The translations under genes and the position numbers were made by a program. Below are positions 11,501 through 22,839 of a stretch of DNA of 33,966 nt, in pieces (position 1 is the stretch's first letter; each line of letters starts with the position of its first letter). Below the pieces are notes generated by a model that was not told the origin of the DNA, did not search any database, and worked only from the letters and a program-made list of their open reading frames with translations. The DNA comes from Pigoraptor vietnamica (lineage: Eukaryota > Opisthokonta > Filasterea), in assembly GCA_943704525.1 (NCBI GenBank), contig CALSCQ010001451.1:1-33966 (forward strand). Direction: 5' to 3'.

Positions 11501-14500
11501 CCTAGCGCAACCACGGGCGGCGCGACGCCAATGTCCACCGACGAGATGGGAACGACCACAAAGAAGTTCCACACGAGCGACACTGCAGAGACGTTGTTGG
11601 CGGCCGTCACGCGCGCCCACTGCCATCCAAAGGGGCCCTCCTCGCCAACGGAGCGAGTCACGGTCGCGACGTCGGAAAACACCGCGCCGTCGGAGAATGT
11701 GTACGTAAAGCGCGGGCGGGTCCCGTCGGCGGTCACAGACAGCGTGTAGGGCACGAGCGGGATGACCGTGTCAAAGTCCGGCCTCGACACGGACACGCCG
11801 CGGATCCGTTCTTCGACGTGCGCCAACAAGTATGTCGCTGCACTGGAAACGGGGTTCACCACCTCCACCGTGATGTTGAAATCGCCCACGGACTCGTATT
11901 GATGCGTGCTAAACAAGCTCGTGGAAGGGTCGGAAAACCCGTCGCCCCAACGAACATCCACACCGACGTCCGTGCCCGTCGCAATCGTCACGGTAAGGTT
12001 GACGGCGTCGCCGAGCGCGCAGAACGCGGGCGTGACTACAGCGCGCATCCCGGAAATGGCGTCAAAGACATTGACCGACAGCGTCGTCGATTCGGTCGAA
12101 ATGGCGTTGGAAGCCGTCACCGTGACAAGGTACATGCCGATCTCGGTGAACGCGTGCGCTGCATCAGGGCTCGACGACTCGTCCGCGCTCGTGCCGTCGC
12201 CCCAATCAAAGCGGTACGTCACATCCGTCCCTTCGACAATCCTCGCGTTGAGAATAAGCGCAAAACCCGTCGTCGCCTCCGGGGCCGGCCCTTGGAGCAC
12301 GGTGAGCGACGACACGGGAACCATTACGTGGACCGTAAACGTGATTTGCGTCTCGCTCACGAAATTGTAGGCGGTGACATTCACGGAATACGTCCCCGGG
12401 TTCTCGTACATGTGCGACGCGCGAACCGACTCCGTTTTCGAGTCGGTCGTGTTGTCGCCCCAATTCCAACGGAACGAGGGCTCCGTGCCCTCAGCGAGGC
12501 CGACTTCCACCGCAGCGACGTGACCATGCGCCACGTTCACGACCCCCTCCAACGCGAACAGTCCGGACACGGGCACTTGCACCACCGCGTCCATGGTGAG
12601 AAACGCCCGACTGACGTTGTTACTTGCCGTTACGTTCGCGCTGTAAAGGCCCGACTGCGCGTACGTGTGCGTCGCCGACGGTACGTCCGTGGTGGCCGTT
12701 TCGCCGTCGCCAAAGTCCCACAAGAACGTCAGATTCGTGCCAGATAGCAGCGCGACGGAGAAGGCGTACGGTGTCGCCACACGTGCCATCACCTCTCCGC
12801 CCAGCAGAGCGATCGTAACCCGCTCCATCACGCTCACGGGCATCTTGGCGCTGGCCGCACTGATGTTGTTCGACGCCGTCACGTTCACGACAAACACGCC
12901 GACCGAGGCGAACGCGTGCAGCACGCTCGGGCTCTCCGACTGCAGCGCGTCCGTGCCATCGCCAAAGTCAAACAAGTACGACACGGCCGTCCCCTCGCCC
13001 AACGTGACCGAGAGCGGGAAGAACGCGCCTTTCGCCGCATACAAAACGCCGGCCACGGACGGCGCAAGCCTTTCGACAGGCTCGAGCACACTCACGGCGA
13101 TTGCGATGCTTTCTGAGCTCACGCTGTTGACCGCAGACACGTTCACGTAGCGCACGCCGACGGTCGCGTACGTGTGCGTGGCGCTGGGCGTCGAAACAGT
13201 TGTCAACTCGCTCCCGTCCGCCCATGCAAATCCGTAGGTGACGTTCGTCCCTGCGTCAATCGACACGTTGAAAGTGAAGGGCACGTTGCGCCGAATCGAG
13301 AGGACGTCCCCGTATCCCGACGACAGCCCGGAAACCTTGTTGAGCACGCTGACGCTGAAAATGACCATCTGCAAGGTCACGTTGTTGTACGCCGTGACAT
13401 TGCCAACGTAGTAGCCAACGTCCGCGTACGTGTGATTCACGGCGAGCGTAGACACGGACTCGGCGGCGCTTCCATCGCCCCAGAACCACCGGAACGTGAC
13501 GTCACTTCCCGAAAGCAGCGTCGCCGCAAACACGGTGGGTACTCCGCGCACGGCGAGCTTGGGCGAGGCAAACGTCAGCGCCGTCCCCGTGATCCGCTGC
13601 GAGACAGTGACGCCGACGAGCGTCCACACCGAGCTGACGTTGTTGTACGCCGTCACGTTCATGTAGATGATGCCTTGCGTGACCGCGTGGTACACGTGGC
13701 CGAGGGTGCCGTTCGCCGGATCGAGCACCGTCCCGTCGCCAAAGTCCCAACGGTACGTCACGTTCGTGCCGGCGGCGAGCGACGCGGAGAACGTGAACGA
13801 CACGCCCATCGAGAGCGCAAGGGGAAATTCGTACGGGAACGTGAGGCCCGACACCTTTTCGATGGCGCTCACAAAGATTTCCTTGGACGAGTGACTGATG
13901 TTGTTGGAAGCCGCCACGTTGATGGTGTAGAGGCCCACCGCCGTGTAGGCATGCGTCTCGACGTTGTGCGTGCTCGTGGTCGTCGTGTTGTCTCCCCAGT
14001 CCCACGTGAACGTCACGTTGGTGCCCGAGGGAATCGAAACAACGAACGACAGGGCCGTGTTGAGGGGTAGCGAGACCAGGCTCGGATACGCCGCCGTCAT
14101 CACCCCAATTCGCTGGATGACGCTCACCGCATACACGAGGCTGACCGCACTGATGTTGTTGTACGCCGTGACGTTGACCGACACAACGCCCAACTGCGTG
14201 TACGTGTGCGCCGGCGAGACGTTTGTGTAGTTCTCGGAGACGCTCCCGTCGCCCCAGTCCCATCGATACGTCACGTCCGTCCCCGTCGATATGTGCGCGG
14301 CGTGGCTGATTCCCACGTTCTGCGGCAGCGAGCGCGGGTTCCCGTAAGGCACCGTGAGGTTCGTAATCCTCTCCATGACGCTCACTCCGACGAGCACCGT
14401 CTCGGAGCTGATATTGTTGTACACGGTGACGTTCAGGTAGCGAAAGCCGATGGCCCCAAACGTCAGCGGCGTGACCGACGAGGAGCCGACGACAACGTCA

Positions 14501-17500
14501 TTTTCGCCGTCGCCATACACCCACACAAACGTCGTGTTCGTGCCCCCCGTAAGGGACACCGCGAATGTCGTCGCTTCGTTGAGCGGCACAGAGACGGGGA
14601 ATGGGTAGTTGGCCGTGAGACCGCCGACGCGCTCCATAACGCTGACGGCGACGGAGGCCGTCGACGTGCTGACGTTGTTGTGCGCAGTTACGACGACATT
14701 GTAAAGCCTTGCCGACGTGAAAGTATGGCTCGCCGTCGCCCCCACGTCCACCGAAGTCTCGCCATCGCCCCAGTCCCACGTGTACAGGAGGTCGCTGCCG
14801 GTGATGACGCTCACGGAGAACGCGAAGGGCTCGTTGACGGCGATGGACAGCGGGTTATCATACGCCATGGACGCGCCCGACACCGCCTCGTACGAGCGAA
14901 CGACAATGTAGGTCGACTCGGTACTGACGTCGTTGCCCGCCGTCACGTTGATGGCCCACATCCCGACGGAATTGTACGCGTGCGACTGCGACGGGTCCGT
15001 CCCGTTCACCGGAGCGCTCCCGTCGCCCCAATTCCAAATGTACAGCAGGTCGCTGCCGGAGGTCGTTGACACCTCAAAGTTGAACGGGTTCCCGACGGCG
15101 ACCGGCACGGCGTTCACGTACGACGACGTCAAGCCCAGCACGGGGCTCTCCACGTGCGCCGAAATGTAGGCATAGTCGAAGCTGACGTTGTTGTACACGG
15201 TGACCGTGATGGAAAACCTGCCGGGGGCGGTGTACGCGTGCGTTGCCGCACCCTCCGCCACATCCGTGCTGTCGCTGCCGTCGCCCCAGTCAAACGAGTA
15301 CCGCACGTAATCGCCGAGGGCGATCGAGACAAGGAACGTCGACGGGGCGTTCGTGCGGAGGACGACGTCGCCATTGTACGGGGCATAGGCGCCGACGACC
15401 GGGTCCAGGATAACAATGGGGAACTGCAACCAAACCGCGCTGATGTTGTTGAAGGCCGTCACGTTGATGATGTAATAACCGTGCAGGGTGTACCGGTGCG
15501 TGGCCAGCGTCTCGGTTCCCGAGGACGACACACCGTCGCCCCAGTCGAACGAGTAGTACACGGGCGTTCCCGTCGACACCGCCGTCGATATAGTCACGTC
15601 CGTGTTGATGGCAGCCGCGGCCGCCGGGCCGAGCGAGTTGACGAGATTGCTCACGGGCTCCTCCACGTAAAAGTTGTTCCACGTGTGGTAGGGATCCGTC
15701 GTGTTGACGTTGCTTATCAGGCGGTACGCAAGGTTGTAAGCGCCGGGGCTCCCGAACGTCTTGCTGACAGACCCGCTGCGAATGCCATCCTCGATGGTAT
15801 ACGCCACGGGGTCCTCGCCGTCGATGCCCCACGAAACAATGACCTTCACGGACGTGCCCGTGTCGTAAGCAAAGAAGAAATCGACCGTCATGGTGTCCCG
15901 GCGCTGCGCAAACATCGCGCCATAGCCCGTCGGGAGGTACTCGTCCGCGCGCACCACCATCTCCGCCGTCTCACTATCGCCCAGCGGATTCGTCAACGTG
16001 ACGGTGGCAACGTAATCGCCGGCCTGCGTGAAGACAACAGTCCCCTCATACTCGGTCCGCTGGACGTCCGCAGGCCCCGTGAACGACCACGTGTAGGAGA
16101 TGAACGAGCCTGTCGCCTCAAAAAGGAGATTGACGGTATCCCCGACGCCCACGTGCACGACGTCATCCACTTCGAGGCCGGAGAGCGTCTCCACCGCGGT
16201 GAACGAGCTGGTCGACTCCGCATTAACGTCCCCCTGCGTGACGTACGCCCGCGCCGTCCACGTGCCGCTCCGCGATGGCGTAAACTGGAACGGCTGCAGA
16301 GACGCTGCGTCGACGTCATCCACCTCAAACGTCTCCTCATACCCAGACTGGTGCGTGAAGGTCCAGTAGATTGTTACGTCACCCACGGCGTCCGTGCTGA
16401 CCGTAACGTTCGCGGGGGAGCCCATGCGAACGTAGCCGGCAACGCCAACCGAGACTGTCGTGAGGCTCGCTTCGATATCGACGTACGCACTGGCGGACAC
16501 TGTGTTGTCGTCCACGAGGAGATTTGTCGCAGTGACGCTGACAAGAAAAGTTCCCGTGACACGCGCCGAATACCGCAGCACCAAGACGACGTCGCCGTCG
16601 ATGCACATCGCCGCCGCCGCTTCGTCGCTAGCAAAACAGTCAACGGCGCTGTCGACGCAACTCAATGAAGGGTTCACGCACACCCCCTGTCCCTGATCGC
16701 ACGAGGCCGCCGGGCAGTCTTGCACGTCGACAATTCCGGCGGGGTCGCCCTCAACAGCAAACGAGGCCGTAAAGTTCGCGCCGGCGCCGCCCGCAAGCGT
16801 CGTGGCGATGTACGCGAACCCACTCGCCGACGAGTCAAGCGCCGGCTCCGACAGCGAGTCGAAGGCAACCGCGGCGCTGTAGACAATCGTCGCCAAACGC
16901 GACGTGAGGTCGTTAAAGACGCGCAGCGTCGCCTCCAAATTCGTTCCCTTCCCAGTGGGGATGAAGCTCAGTCCGCCTGCGCGAGGGCTTGCAATCGTCG
17001 CGGAGAGCCCCAGGCCGACGGCGGCGGCGTTGCCGGGATTGACCGAGACGCGCACACCAATCTCCGTCACAGAGTCAATGTCCGCGATAACGACGTAGGC
17101 GCCGGGTTCCGTGTAGAAGGGGTCGTTGTACGCCCTCACGACGGCCGTGGACGTATGCGTGAAACCGATCAAGTCGCCCGCCTTAACGCTAATGTGGTAG
17201 ATGGGGTCGAGGTTCTCGGTATACACCTCATTGAAACCGGCGTTGCTCGTCACCTGGGACTGGCCAACGAGCTCCAGGAGGAAGGGCCCGCCGCTGGTGG
17301 GACCGCACGTGTAGCCGTTGATGCGGCACTCCATCGTGCGCGGGCAGTACGTGTAGCCGCTCGAGCACGACATTCCGCACACGGGCTCGCGCGGGTCCGC
17401 GCAAACCTTCGCGCTGGCACAATACGTGCTCGCGGTGCACGTCGACTGCACTTGCACGCAGTCTTCCTCAGCGACCACGCACACCGCCGAACTGCCGGGG

Positions 17501-19049
17501 CCGTTCCAGTTTGTGCAGAGGTACGGCGTTTCGTCCGGACACACGCGTCGCCATACTTGCAGGTAGACGAGGCCCGATCCGGCGGCGCGGAGGGACCATG
17601 ACGTCAGAAACCCGTCGTCCTGGATGGCGTCCGTGACGATGAACGTCATTAGCGAACCCGCGTTCGTGTTGCACCGCGCCGAAGGGCCGACGCCAACAGT
17701 TGAAACAGGCGAATCTGCGGAGGGAGAAGCAGGAAGTGAGCGACGCACGGCGATGACATCTCAAACAAACGGCTTAAGAATTCGTTTTCAGGTTAACAGA
17801 AAGCCTGTGAGTTACAGACGGTGCCCCCACCCATGATGTTTTTCGCCAGCGTAGCACCGTCGTACGACAGTTCCGCCTGTACGGCAGTCCCCGAACTGAG
17901 ATAGTAACTCAGCGTCGTCGGCACTCCGACCACGAACTGGTTCGCTAGCAGCGACAGAACGGGATTAGAGGGCCGCACAATGACGGTAATTCGGCCAATG
18001 TAAATGGACGTGCGCGTGAGCGACGCCGACGTCGTGTGCGCCATCACCAGGACCTCGTAGCTGCCGGTCGTCGCATACGTGTGGGAGAGTGTGATGTCGT
18101 CCATCTGATCGGCATCGTCCACGACATCGGAAGCGCCGTCGCCGTAGTACACCTCCACGAGCCTGAACGCCGCCGGACGCGCCGGCAACAACAGCTGCGC
18201 CTGCGCGACGCCGTACTCGACGACGCTATCGTGTTCCACCGTGAGCCCCTCCACGTAATCTTGCGTGGTGACGACAGCGGTGTAGCCCAAGCCGCCAAAA
18301 TCCGACGCCGTCTTTGCTCCCGTGAGCAGGCAGTGCGACGTCGCCACCCTCGCCGAACCGCCGGGCGACTCGTCCAAGCAGAGGCACGTGACGCCGTCGA
18401 GCATCCCGGCGAAGTCGAAGCCGAGGGCGCCGCAGCGCGCAGTGCACACGCGAACGCTCAAAAACAGCGAGTCGATCATCAACAGCGGGTTGACCGCATT
18501 TTCGGGAAAGCAGCCGACGTACATCGAATTGTACGCGCGCAAGCTCCACTCAAAGTGGCTGCTGTTGCGCAAGATGTAAGGGTTGTCGCTCTCGACGCGC
18601 GTGCACGCCTCCTCAGAGTGAAGGAAGACGGTCATGGCCGTGTGCCCATAAGAGAGCAGCGCGGTACCGCGGTACACGACGGCGCTGTCGCTGTCGAGAA
18701 AGTCGAGCTTGATGCGGTGCGGCAACACGAGACAGCGCAATTTGTACGTCACCGCGCCCCGAGCGTCGTCAAACGTCGCAACGGCCTCCTTCGTCGACGA
18801 GTCCATGACGAGGCTTATGATGTCCACGAAAGTTCTCGGGTTTACCGTGGGCGAATTCTCCGACCCAACCCACTGGCCAGCAATGGTCGAAGGGCACGGG
18901 CTCGTGCCGCTGATGGCGCCCATGCCGCAACCGGTCGCGTCCGCACACGCAACAAACGCCACGGCGAGAAGGAAGAGGCGAACGAGAGCGGCATGCGAAA
19001 AGCGCGCGACGGCGAGACGCGGCCGCTGTCGTACGCTAGTCGCACGCAT
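2531..19049 (-). CDS. Polycystin-1-like receptor/channel (WSC, PKD array, REJ, GAIN/GPS, PLAT, PKD channel)
   Basis: Exons 19049-17816, 17714-4191 and 4065-2531 (introns of 101 and 125 bp) join in phase and give about 5430 residues. Seen in order: signal peptide (1-38, hydrophobic core LVRLFLLAVAFVA); WSC-like cysteine domain (about 175-262); a first PKD repeat (about 275-358); a cysteine-rich stretch (about 470-550); an array of about 28 PKD repeats (about 830-3230) with the W-WGDG motif; a REJ module; a GAIN region ending in a GPS with intact CDHLTSF (about 4240); TM1; a cytoplasmic PLAT domain (about 4318-4420); TM2-TM6; the polycystin extracellular (TOP) domain; and six-helix channel segments to about 5280. 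The tail has a polybasic cluster and a final coiled coil. It resembles animal PKD1 (about 4300 residues, 11 TMs), but I see no LRR, C-type lectin or EF-hand. A surface sensor paired with a PKD2-type subunit is the expected role. The start is chosen for the signal peptide. Domain identity is sure; exact repeat count and boundaries are approximate. Confidence 0.95.
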
Positions 19050-19104
19050 CCTCTCCTCTGTTGAGCGCCCCGCGGGCGCGCGAAGGTGTTGTTCTCAGCC
19101 GCGG

Positions 19105-19110
19105 CTTATA
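19105..19110 (-). promoter_or_regulatory. TATA-like element upstream of the polycystin gene
   Basis: The minus strand reads TATAAG about 55 nt before the polycystin ATG. It is plausible as a core promoter, but the motif is short and the transcription start is unknown. Confidence 0.3.
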
Positions 19111-19365
19111 GCAGAAATCACTCGTAGCGTGATGTGCGCATGGCGCCGGACGAGTTCTCACCCAGTGAATAGAAACAATATTGCACAAGCGCACTCAGAG
19201 AAAAAGTAGCGAAAAGCACAAACGCGCGAGTTTGACAGTCGCACGAGATGTGCGTATGTTGTGGTTACGCCTTTTTCGAAAGACGTCTGCTTCAAAGCAT
19301 ACACACACACGCACAACGTTACCCAAGCAGGGACAAAGGGCACACGGACGCGTATGTCCCAGGTA

Positions 19366-19414
19366 CGCACACACACGCACACACACAGGCACACACGCGC
19401 ACGCACACACGAAC
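19366..19414. repeat. CA-rich microsatellite
   Basis: Interrupted (CA)n run with CACACG and CACACAGG variants, CA on the plus strand. Confidence 0.85.
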
Positions 19415-19503
19415 GCAATGCCCGCCAGTCATCGGCCACAGCCGTCGAAAGTGGCCGTGTCCACCAAGACAGGTTATTTCCAAATTAAGAAAGACTTTCC
19501 GAA

Positions 19504-19649
19504 GTGCCGCAAAAATAAATCACACGGTCCATACATTTTCTATAATGAATAATGAGCTTTAATAAATCCCCCTGGAAACTGCGGGGAATGTGACGTAAAT
19601 AGATTTTACGACATAACGGAAAATTGTCGTAAAATTTTGGGGTGCCGCA
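19504..19649. mobile_element. Candidate small MITE-like insertion with 8-bp flanking repeats
   Basis: GTGCCGCA occurs at 19504-19511 and again at 19642-19649, bracketing 130 bp that are much richer in A+T than the surroundings. Inside is a hairpin with perfect 10-bp arms (ATTTTACGAC at 19603-19612, GTCGTAAAAT at 19626-19635). An 8-bp target-site duplication would fit a hAT-like non-autonomous element, but the terminal inverted repeats are weak at best. A chance pair of 8-mers around an AT-rich spacer is the alternative. Confidence 0.3.
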
Positions 19650-19726
19650 CCAACAAAAACTGGCGTCGCCATTCGCCCTTTAGCCTTCATTTTGCGCTTT
19701 GTTCCCGCACAACTACCGCTGTCGTC

Positions 19727-21256
19727 ATGTCAGACCTCGAACCTCCGTCTCCCGAGTCCGATCATGACGATGGCGAAGCGACAGGGTCGGAGGAAGAGTA
19801 CGGAAGCCCGTACGAGGCCTGATGGCTCAAAGACCCGACCATCGAGTCTGTCCGCGAGGCAGCCGCGACAGGTGCGAACGATGACGAATGCATCTTCGTT
19901 GCAGCGTGCTGCATGGGTGAGGCGGACGTCGCCGGGAGCATGATGCGCCGCGACAAGAGGGCGGCCGAGTGGGCGCGCAGTGGCGAGGCTTTGTAGCCGC
20001 TGTGTGCGGGCAGGGCGAGGTGATTACGCGCCTGCTGTCCCTGGGCGCGGAACACAGGCTTTTTAAAACGTGCGGATGGCGGTACTCGCTGGCGGTACTC
20101 GCCGCCGGCTGTCGAGCTACGCCCCCCCCCCCCTGAGACTCTGATGGCTGGAGCCTTGTTCCTGGCGTCGAGGAGGGGGCGGCAGCAGCCGGCGGTTGAC
20201 GCTGCGAGCGACTCTGACGACATACAGTGGTACCGTATGGAGAATGCGGGTCGTGAGGTCGCCGCCGCCGTTTGCTACCTCGCGGAGCGCGGCGCCGACT
20301 TCTCCGTGCGTCACAAAGGTGGTACGAGAGTGTTGAAAATGGCGGCTCGGTCACCCGTACTGGCCCCCTACTGATTTGGATGTGCCTGGAGGCGCCGCAC
20401 TTGCCAACGCGGTCGTTGATGACGGGAACACACCACTTCATGTCCTGTGCTCCCACTACTTGGCAAACCGCGAACGCGCCTGCAGGATACTGCTGGCACA
20501 CGGGGCCGACGTCAGAACGCCGCAAACAGTAGTGGCGCGACGCCGGCTCTGTGGATGTGTTGCGCGGGCGGACTTGTTGACACCGTTCGTCTGTTACTCG
20601 ATACTGGGGCGGACGTCCACGCGACGAATTGCGGCGGTCTTACGGGGCTTCACGTCGCCGCGCAGTTACGGTATTCGGCGGAGGAAATCGTGCCCCTTCT
20701 TCTGGATGCCGGCGCGGACGATGTCTGGACAGACACCACCGTCGACCTCGCCATGTCCAAGGGACTGGAGAACAACATTGCGCCTTCGCCAACGCGGTGC
20801 GCAGGTGGGCGGGGCGGGCGCAGGCGGAGGGGGAGTGACGCCGGACGGGTTCGCGCAGATGGAGCTCTTCTCGGCGTGCGAGGAGGGCGATCTCTGGAGT
20901 GCGCTGCAGTTGCTGGACAAAGGGGGCGTTCTGCGGAAGTGCCTGGCGGTAGGCACCCGCGCGGAACGACGCCGTTCTTGCTGTTGGCGGCTCAGAACAT
21001 CGCGTCCTTCAACGCCGACGACGACGACGGAGCGGACGCAAGGGACGGCGAAGGGCCGCCGAGCGAAAGCGGGGATGAAATGGACGCGGCGGACGTCAGT
21101 AGTGAGGACGAGGACGTCGCGGGTGGAAATGATGTTGAGGATGTTGAGATGGAGGGCGGCAACGCCAACGCCGACGGCAGCGAGGGATCGGAGGACGATG
21201 AGGGCGATTCGGTGGGGGGTGGGGACTCCGTTGGCCGGACAGTTTCGACTGACTGA
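19727..21256 (+). pseudogene. Decayed ankyrin-repeat protein gene
   Basis: The frame opens with an acidic N-terminus (MSDLEPPSPESDHDDGEATG) and meets TGA at 19820-19822, yet the same frame continues with ankyrin-like helices (DPTIESVREAAATG). Further pieces lie in changing frames: FVAAVCGQGEVITRLLSLGA (about 19992-20051), REVAAAVCYLAERGADFS (about 20250-20305), GNTPLHVLC...ILLAHGADV (about 20415-20515), TPALWMCCAGGLVDTVRLLL onward (about 20540-20760), MELFSACEEGDLWSALQLL (about 20860-20915) and TTPFLLLAAQN (about 20970-21005), then a very acidic tail to the TGA at 21256. The join near 20510 (GADV then NAANSSGATP) is a clean frame change with no splice signals. I count one in-frame stop and about six frame changes, so this is most likely a pseudogene. 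Sequencing errors are the alternative: the spacing of hydrophobic repeat residues is still good. Confidence 0.75.
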
Positions 21257-22447
21257 CGCGGCGGGGACTCACTGAACTGACGAGTACTGACGAGCCACTG
21301 GCGGAACGAGGCGTCAGTGATTGGCTATCTCGTGCTGACACAGAAGGCGGCGCACATGGCCGCAATGGCCTTTGCGTGACGAATAAGTAAAGCATGTGTC
21401 ATGCTCAGTGATCACCCGGCCGGCGGTTTTCATTCAATTGCAAACTGAAAGGACAGTCAGTCACGGACGCGAGTCAGGCTGACAGTGTGACCGGTGGGCG
21501 GCCTCAGCGTCGGCCGGCGCCGGGAGAGGGAGAAAGGAGAGGGGCAAAAACACCTGGATGCCATACATGGCTGAAACGAAGACGCGGCCGCCGCGGGAGG
21601 CACGCGCCAACAAGAAATGCGTGAGCCGTGGCAGATCTAGAAATGCGCACCGACTGGCGGCGGACGTCACTGTCGCATGCCATGCGCTGATGGAAAGTGA
21701 GGGACGAATCGAATAACTGCACGTGTTTACGCGTACTTGCAGTCGCACGGCACGTGCACACTCGCTTCGGGTTTGAATCCATACACGCGATCTCCCACAC
21801 AACTGATTCTCGGTCACGGAACTCTGACGGCTCTTCGCAGGCACAGTTAAAAAAACTAGCGGACTGGTCACAGTCAGCGGGACCATGACGAAGCTGAGCC
21901 TGCCGGGCAGGGCCCGGGCGCGCTGGCGCTGCTCCTTGACGCAAAAGAAATGAGAAAGAAACTATTATATATTCCGACGGCATCAAAAAAAAAAGTCGTC
22001 ATCTCAGTGGCCGTCAGGTGAGGCTTCAAAAATGGATGTCCTCCTGTGTCTGGACTTTAAGTGCGGACATTTGCAAAAGTGTTGACCTGCTGGGCAACCA
22101 ATAAACCTACTCGACTGGTGCTATTCGGAGGATTGTATTATGTCACGTTTTTCGGCGTCCTTCCATACTGAGCTGATACAGAGCCGCAGGGAGTCCCCAA
22201 CCGCATTGATAGTAAATGGAATGTGAGTATAGATCGGATAAGTAGGCATTACATCATTCGCGCCTTTGTAATGCGGCGATTGGGCGGCGCCTCCGATGGA
22301 ATTATTACACTATTTTCAATTTCATACATTTTTCATAATGAACGGTGTTTTATTATCTGAGCAAGGCGAGTGGGGTCATCCGGGGTGAGAAGAGCGCGTT
22401 GCCACACGTCTTCGTTCTTTCCCTCCACATGTGCACAGCTGGGCACA

Positions 22448-22448
<1 letters not shown>

Positions 22449-22513
<65 letters not shown>
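22449..22513. repeat. Pure (CA)32 microsatellite
   Basis: Uninterrupted CA dinucleotide run of about 64 nt on the plus strand, ending about 40 bp before the TATA box of the bZIP gene. Confidence 0.97.
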
Positions 22514-22514
<1 letters not shown>

Positions 22515-22519
22515 ACAGA

Positions 22520-22561
22520 GGGGGGCGGAGGAAAATTTTGCGAAATCTCAGCCTATATATA
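22520..22561 (+). promoter_or_regulatory. GC box and TATA box of the bZIP gene
   Basis: GGGGCGG (about 22520-22528) precedes TATATATA at 22554-22561, followed by a pyrimidine-rich stretch suited to an initiator. The first possible coding ATG (22840) lies about 280 bp downstream, leaving a 5' UTR of roughly 250 nt. The (CA)32 run lies just upstream. Confidence 0.55.
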
Positions 22562-22839
22562 CAGCCTCCCTCCTCTCCCATCCCATCCTCATCACACACA
22601 AAACCTCAACCTCGCAAATGTTCTGAAAACCCAACCGCTCTCTCGAGCCCCAAGCGCCAACTACCGTCCCAGCGACGTGTGCAAATGCTTCGAACACCCC
22701 GGTGACACGAACCAGCCCTTCTTAATACCAGTCGTTTTGCGGGTCGTGCGACACACGACACGCTAAGATGGCTGAGTAGCGGGAGTGTGCGCGACACCCC
22801 GTTCTTCTCGACCTCTCTCCTCCAAGGAGATCTTTAATC

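Larger units (their letters stand above)
19050..19726. other. Divergent intergenic region, polycystin / ankyrin relic
   Basis: The gap holds the putative polycystin promoter, CA-rich microsatellite tracts (19299-19316 and about 19366-19414), and an AT-rich 130-bp segment bounded by 8-bp direct repeats (19504-19649) with an internal hairpin. ORFs crossing the CA tracts are repeat translations, not genes. Confidence 0.55.
21257..22839. other. Intergenic region upstream of the bZIP gene
   Basis: I see no convincing exon on either strand. Contents: a lone AATAAA at 22100-22105 (+); an inverted repeat GCATTACA (22246-22253) / TGTAATGC (22267-22274); a 20-bp near-copy at 22323-22342 of the sequence at 19530-19549; a (CA)32 microsatellite; and a GC-box plus TATA promoter in front of the bZIP gene. 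The minus-strand ORFs near 21461-21986 lack domain-like sequence. Confidence 0.5.

Noticed and set aside
21765-21785. Second tRNA-like motif GGTTTGAATCC
   Set aside because: No A box or cloverleaf could be formed around it.
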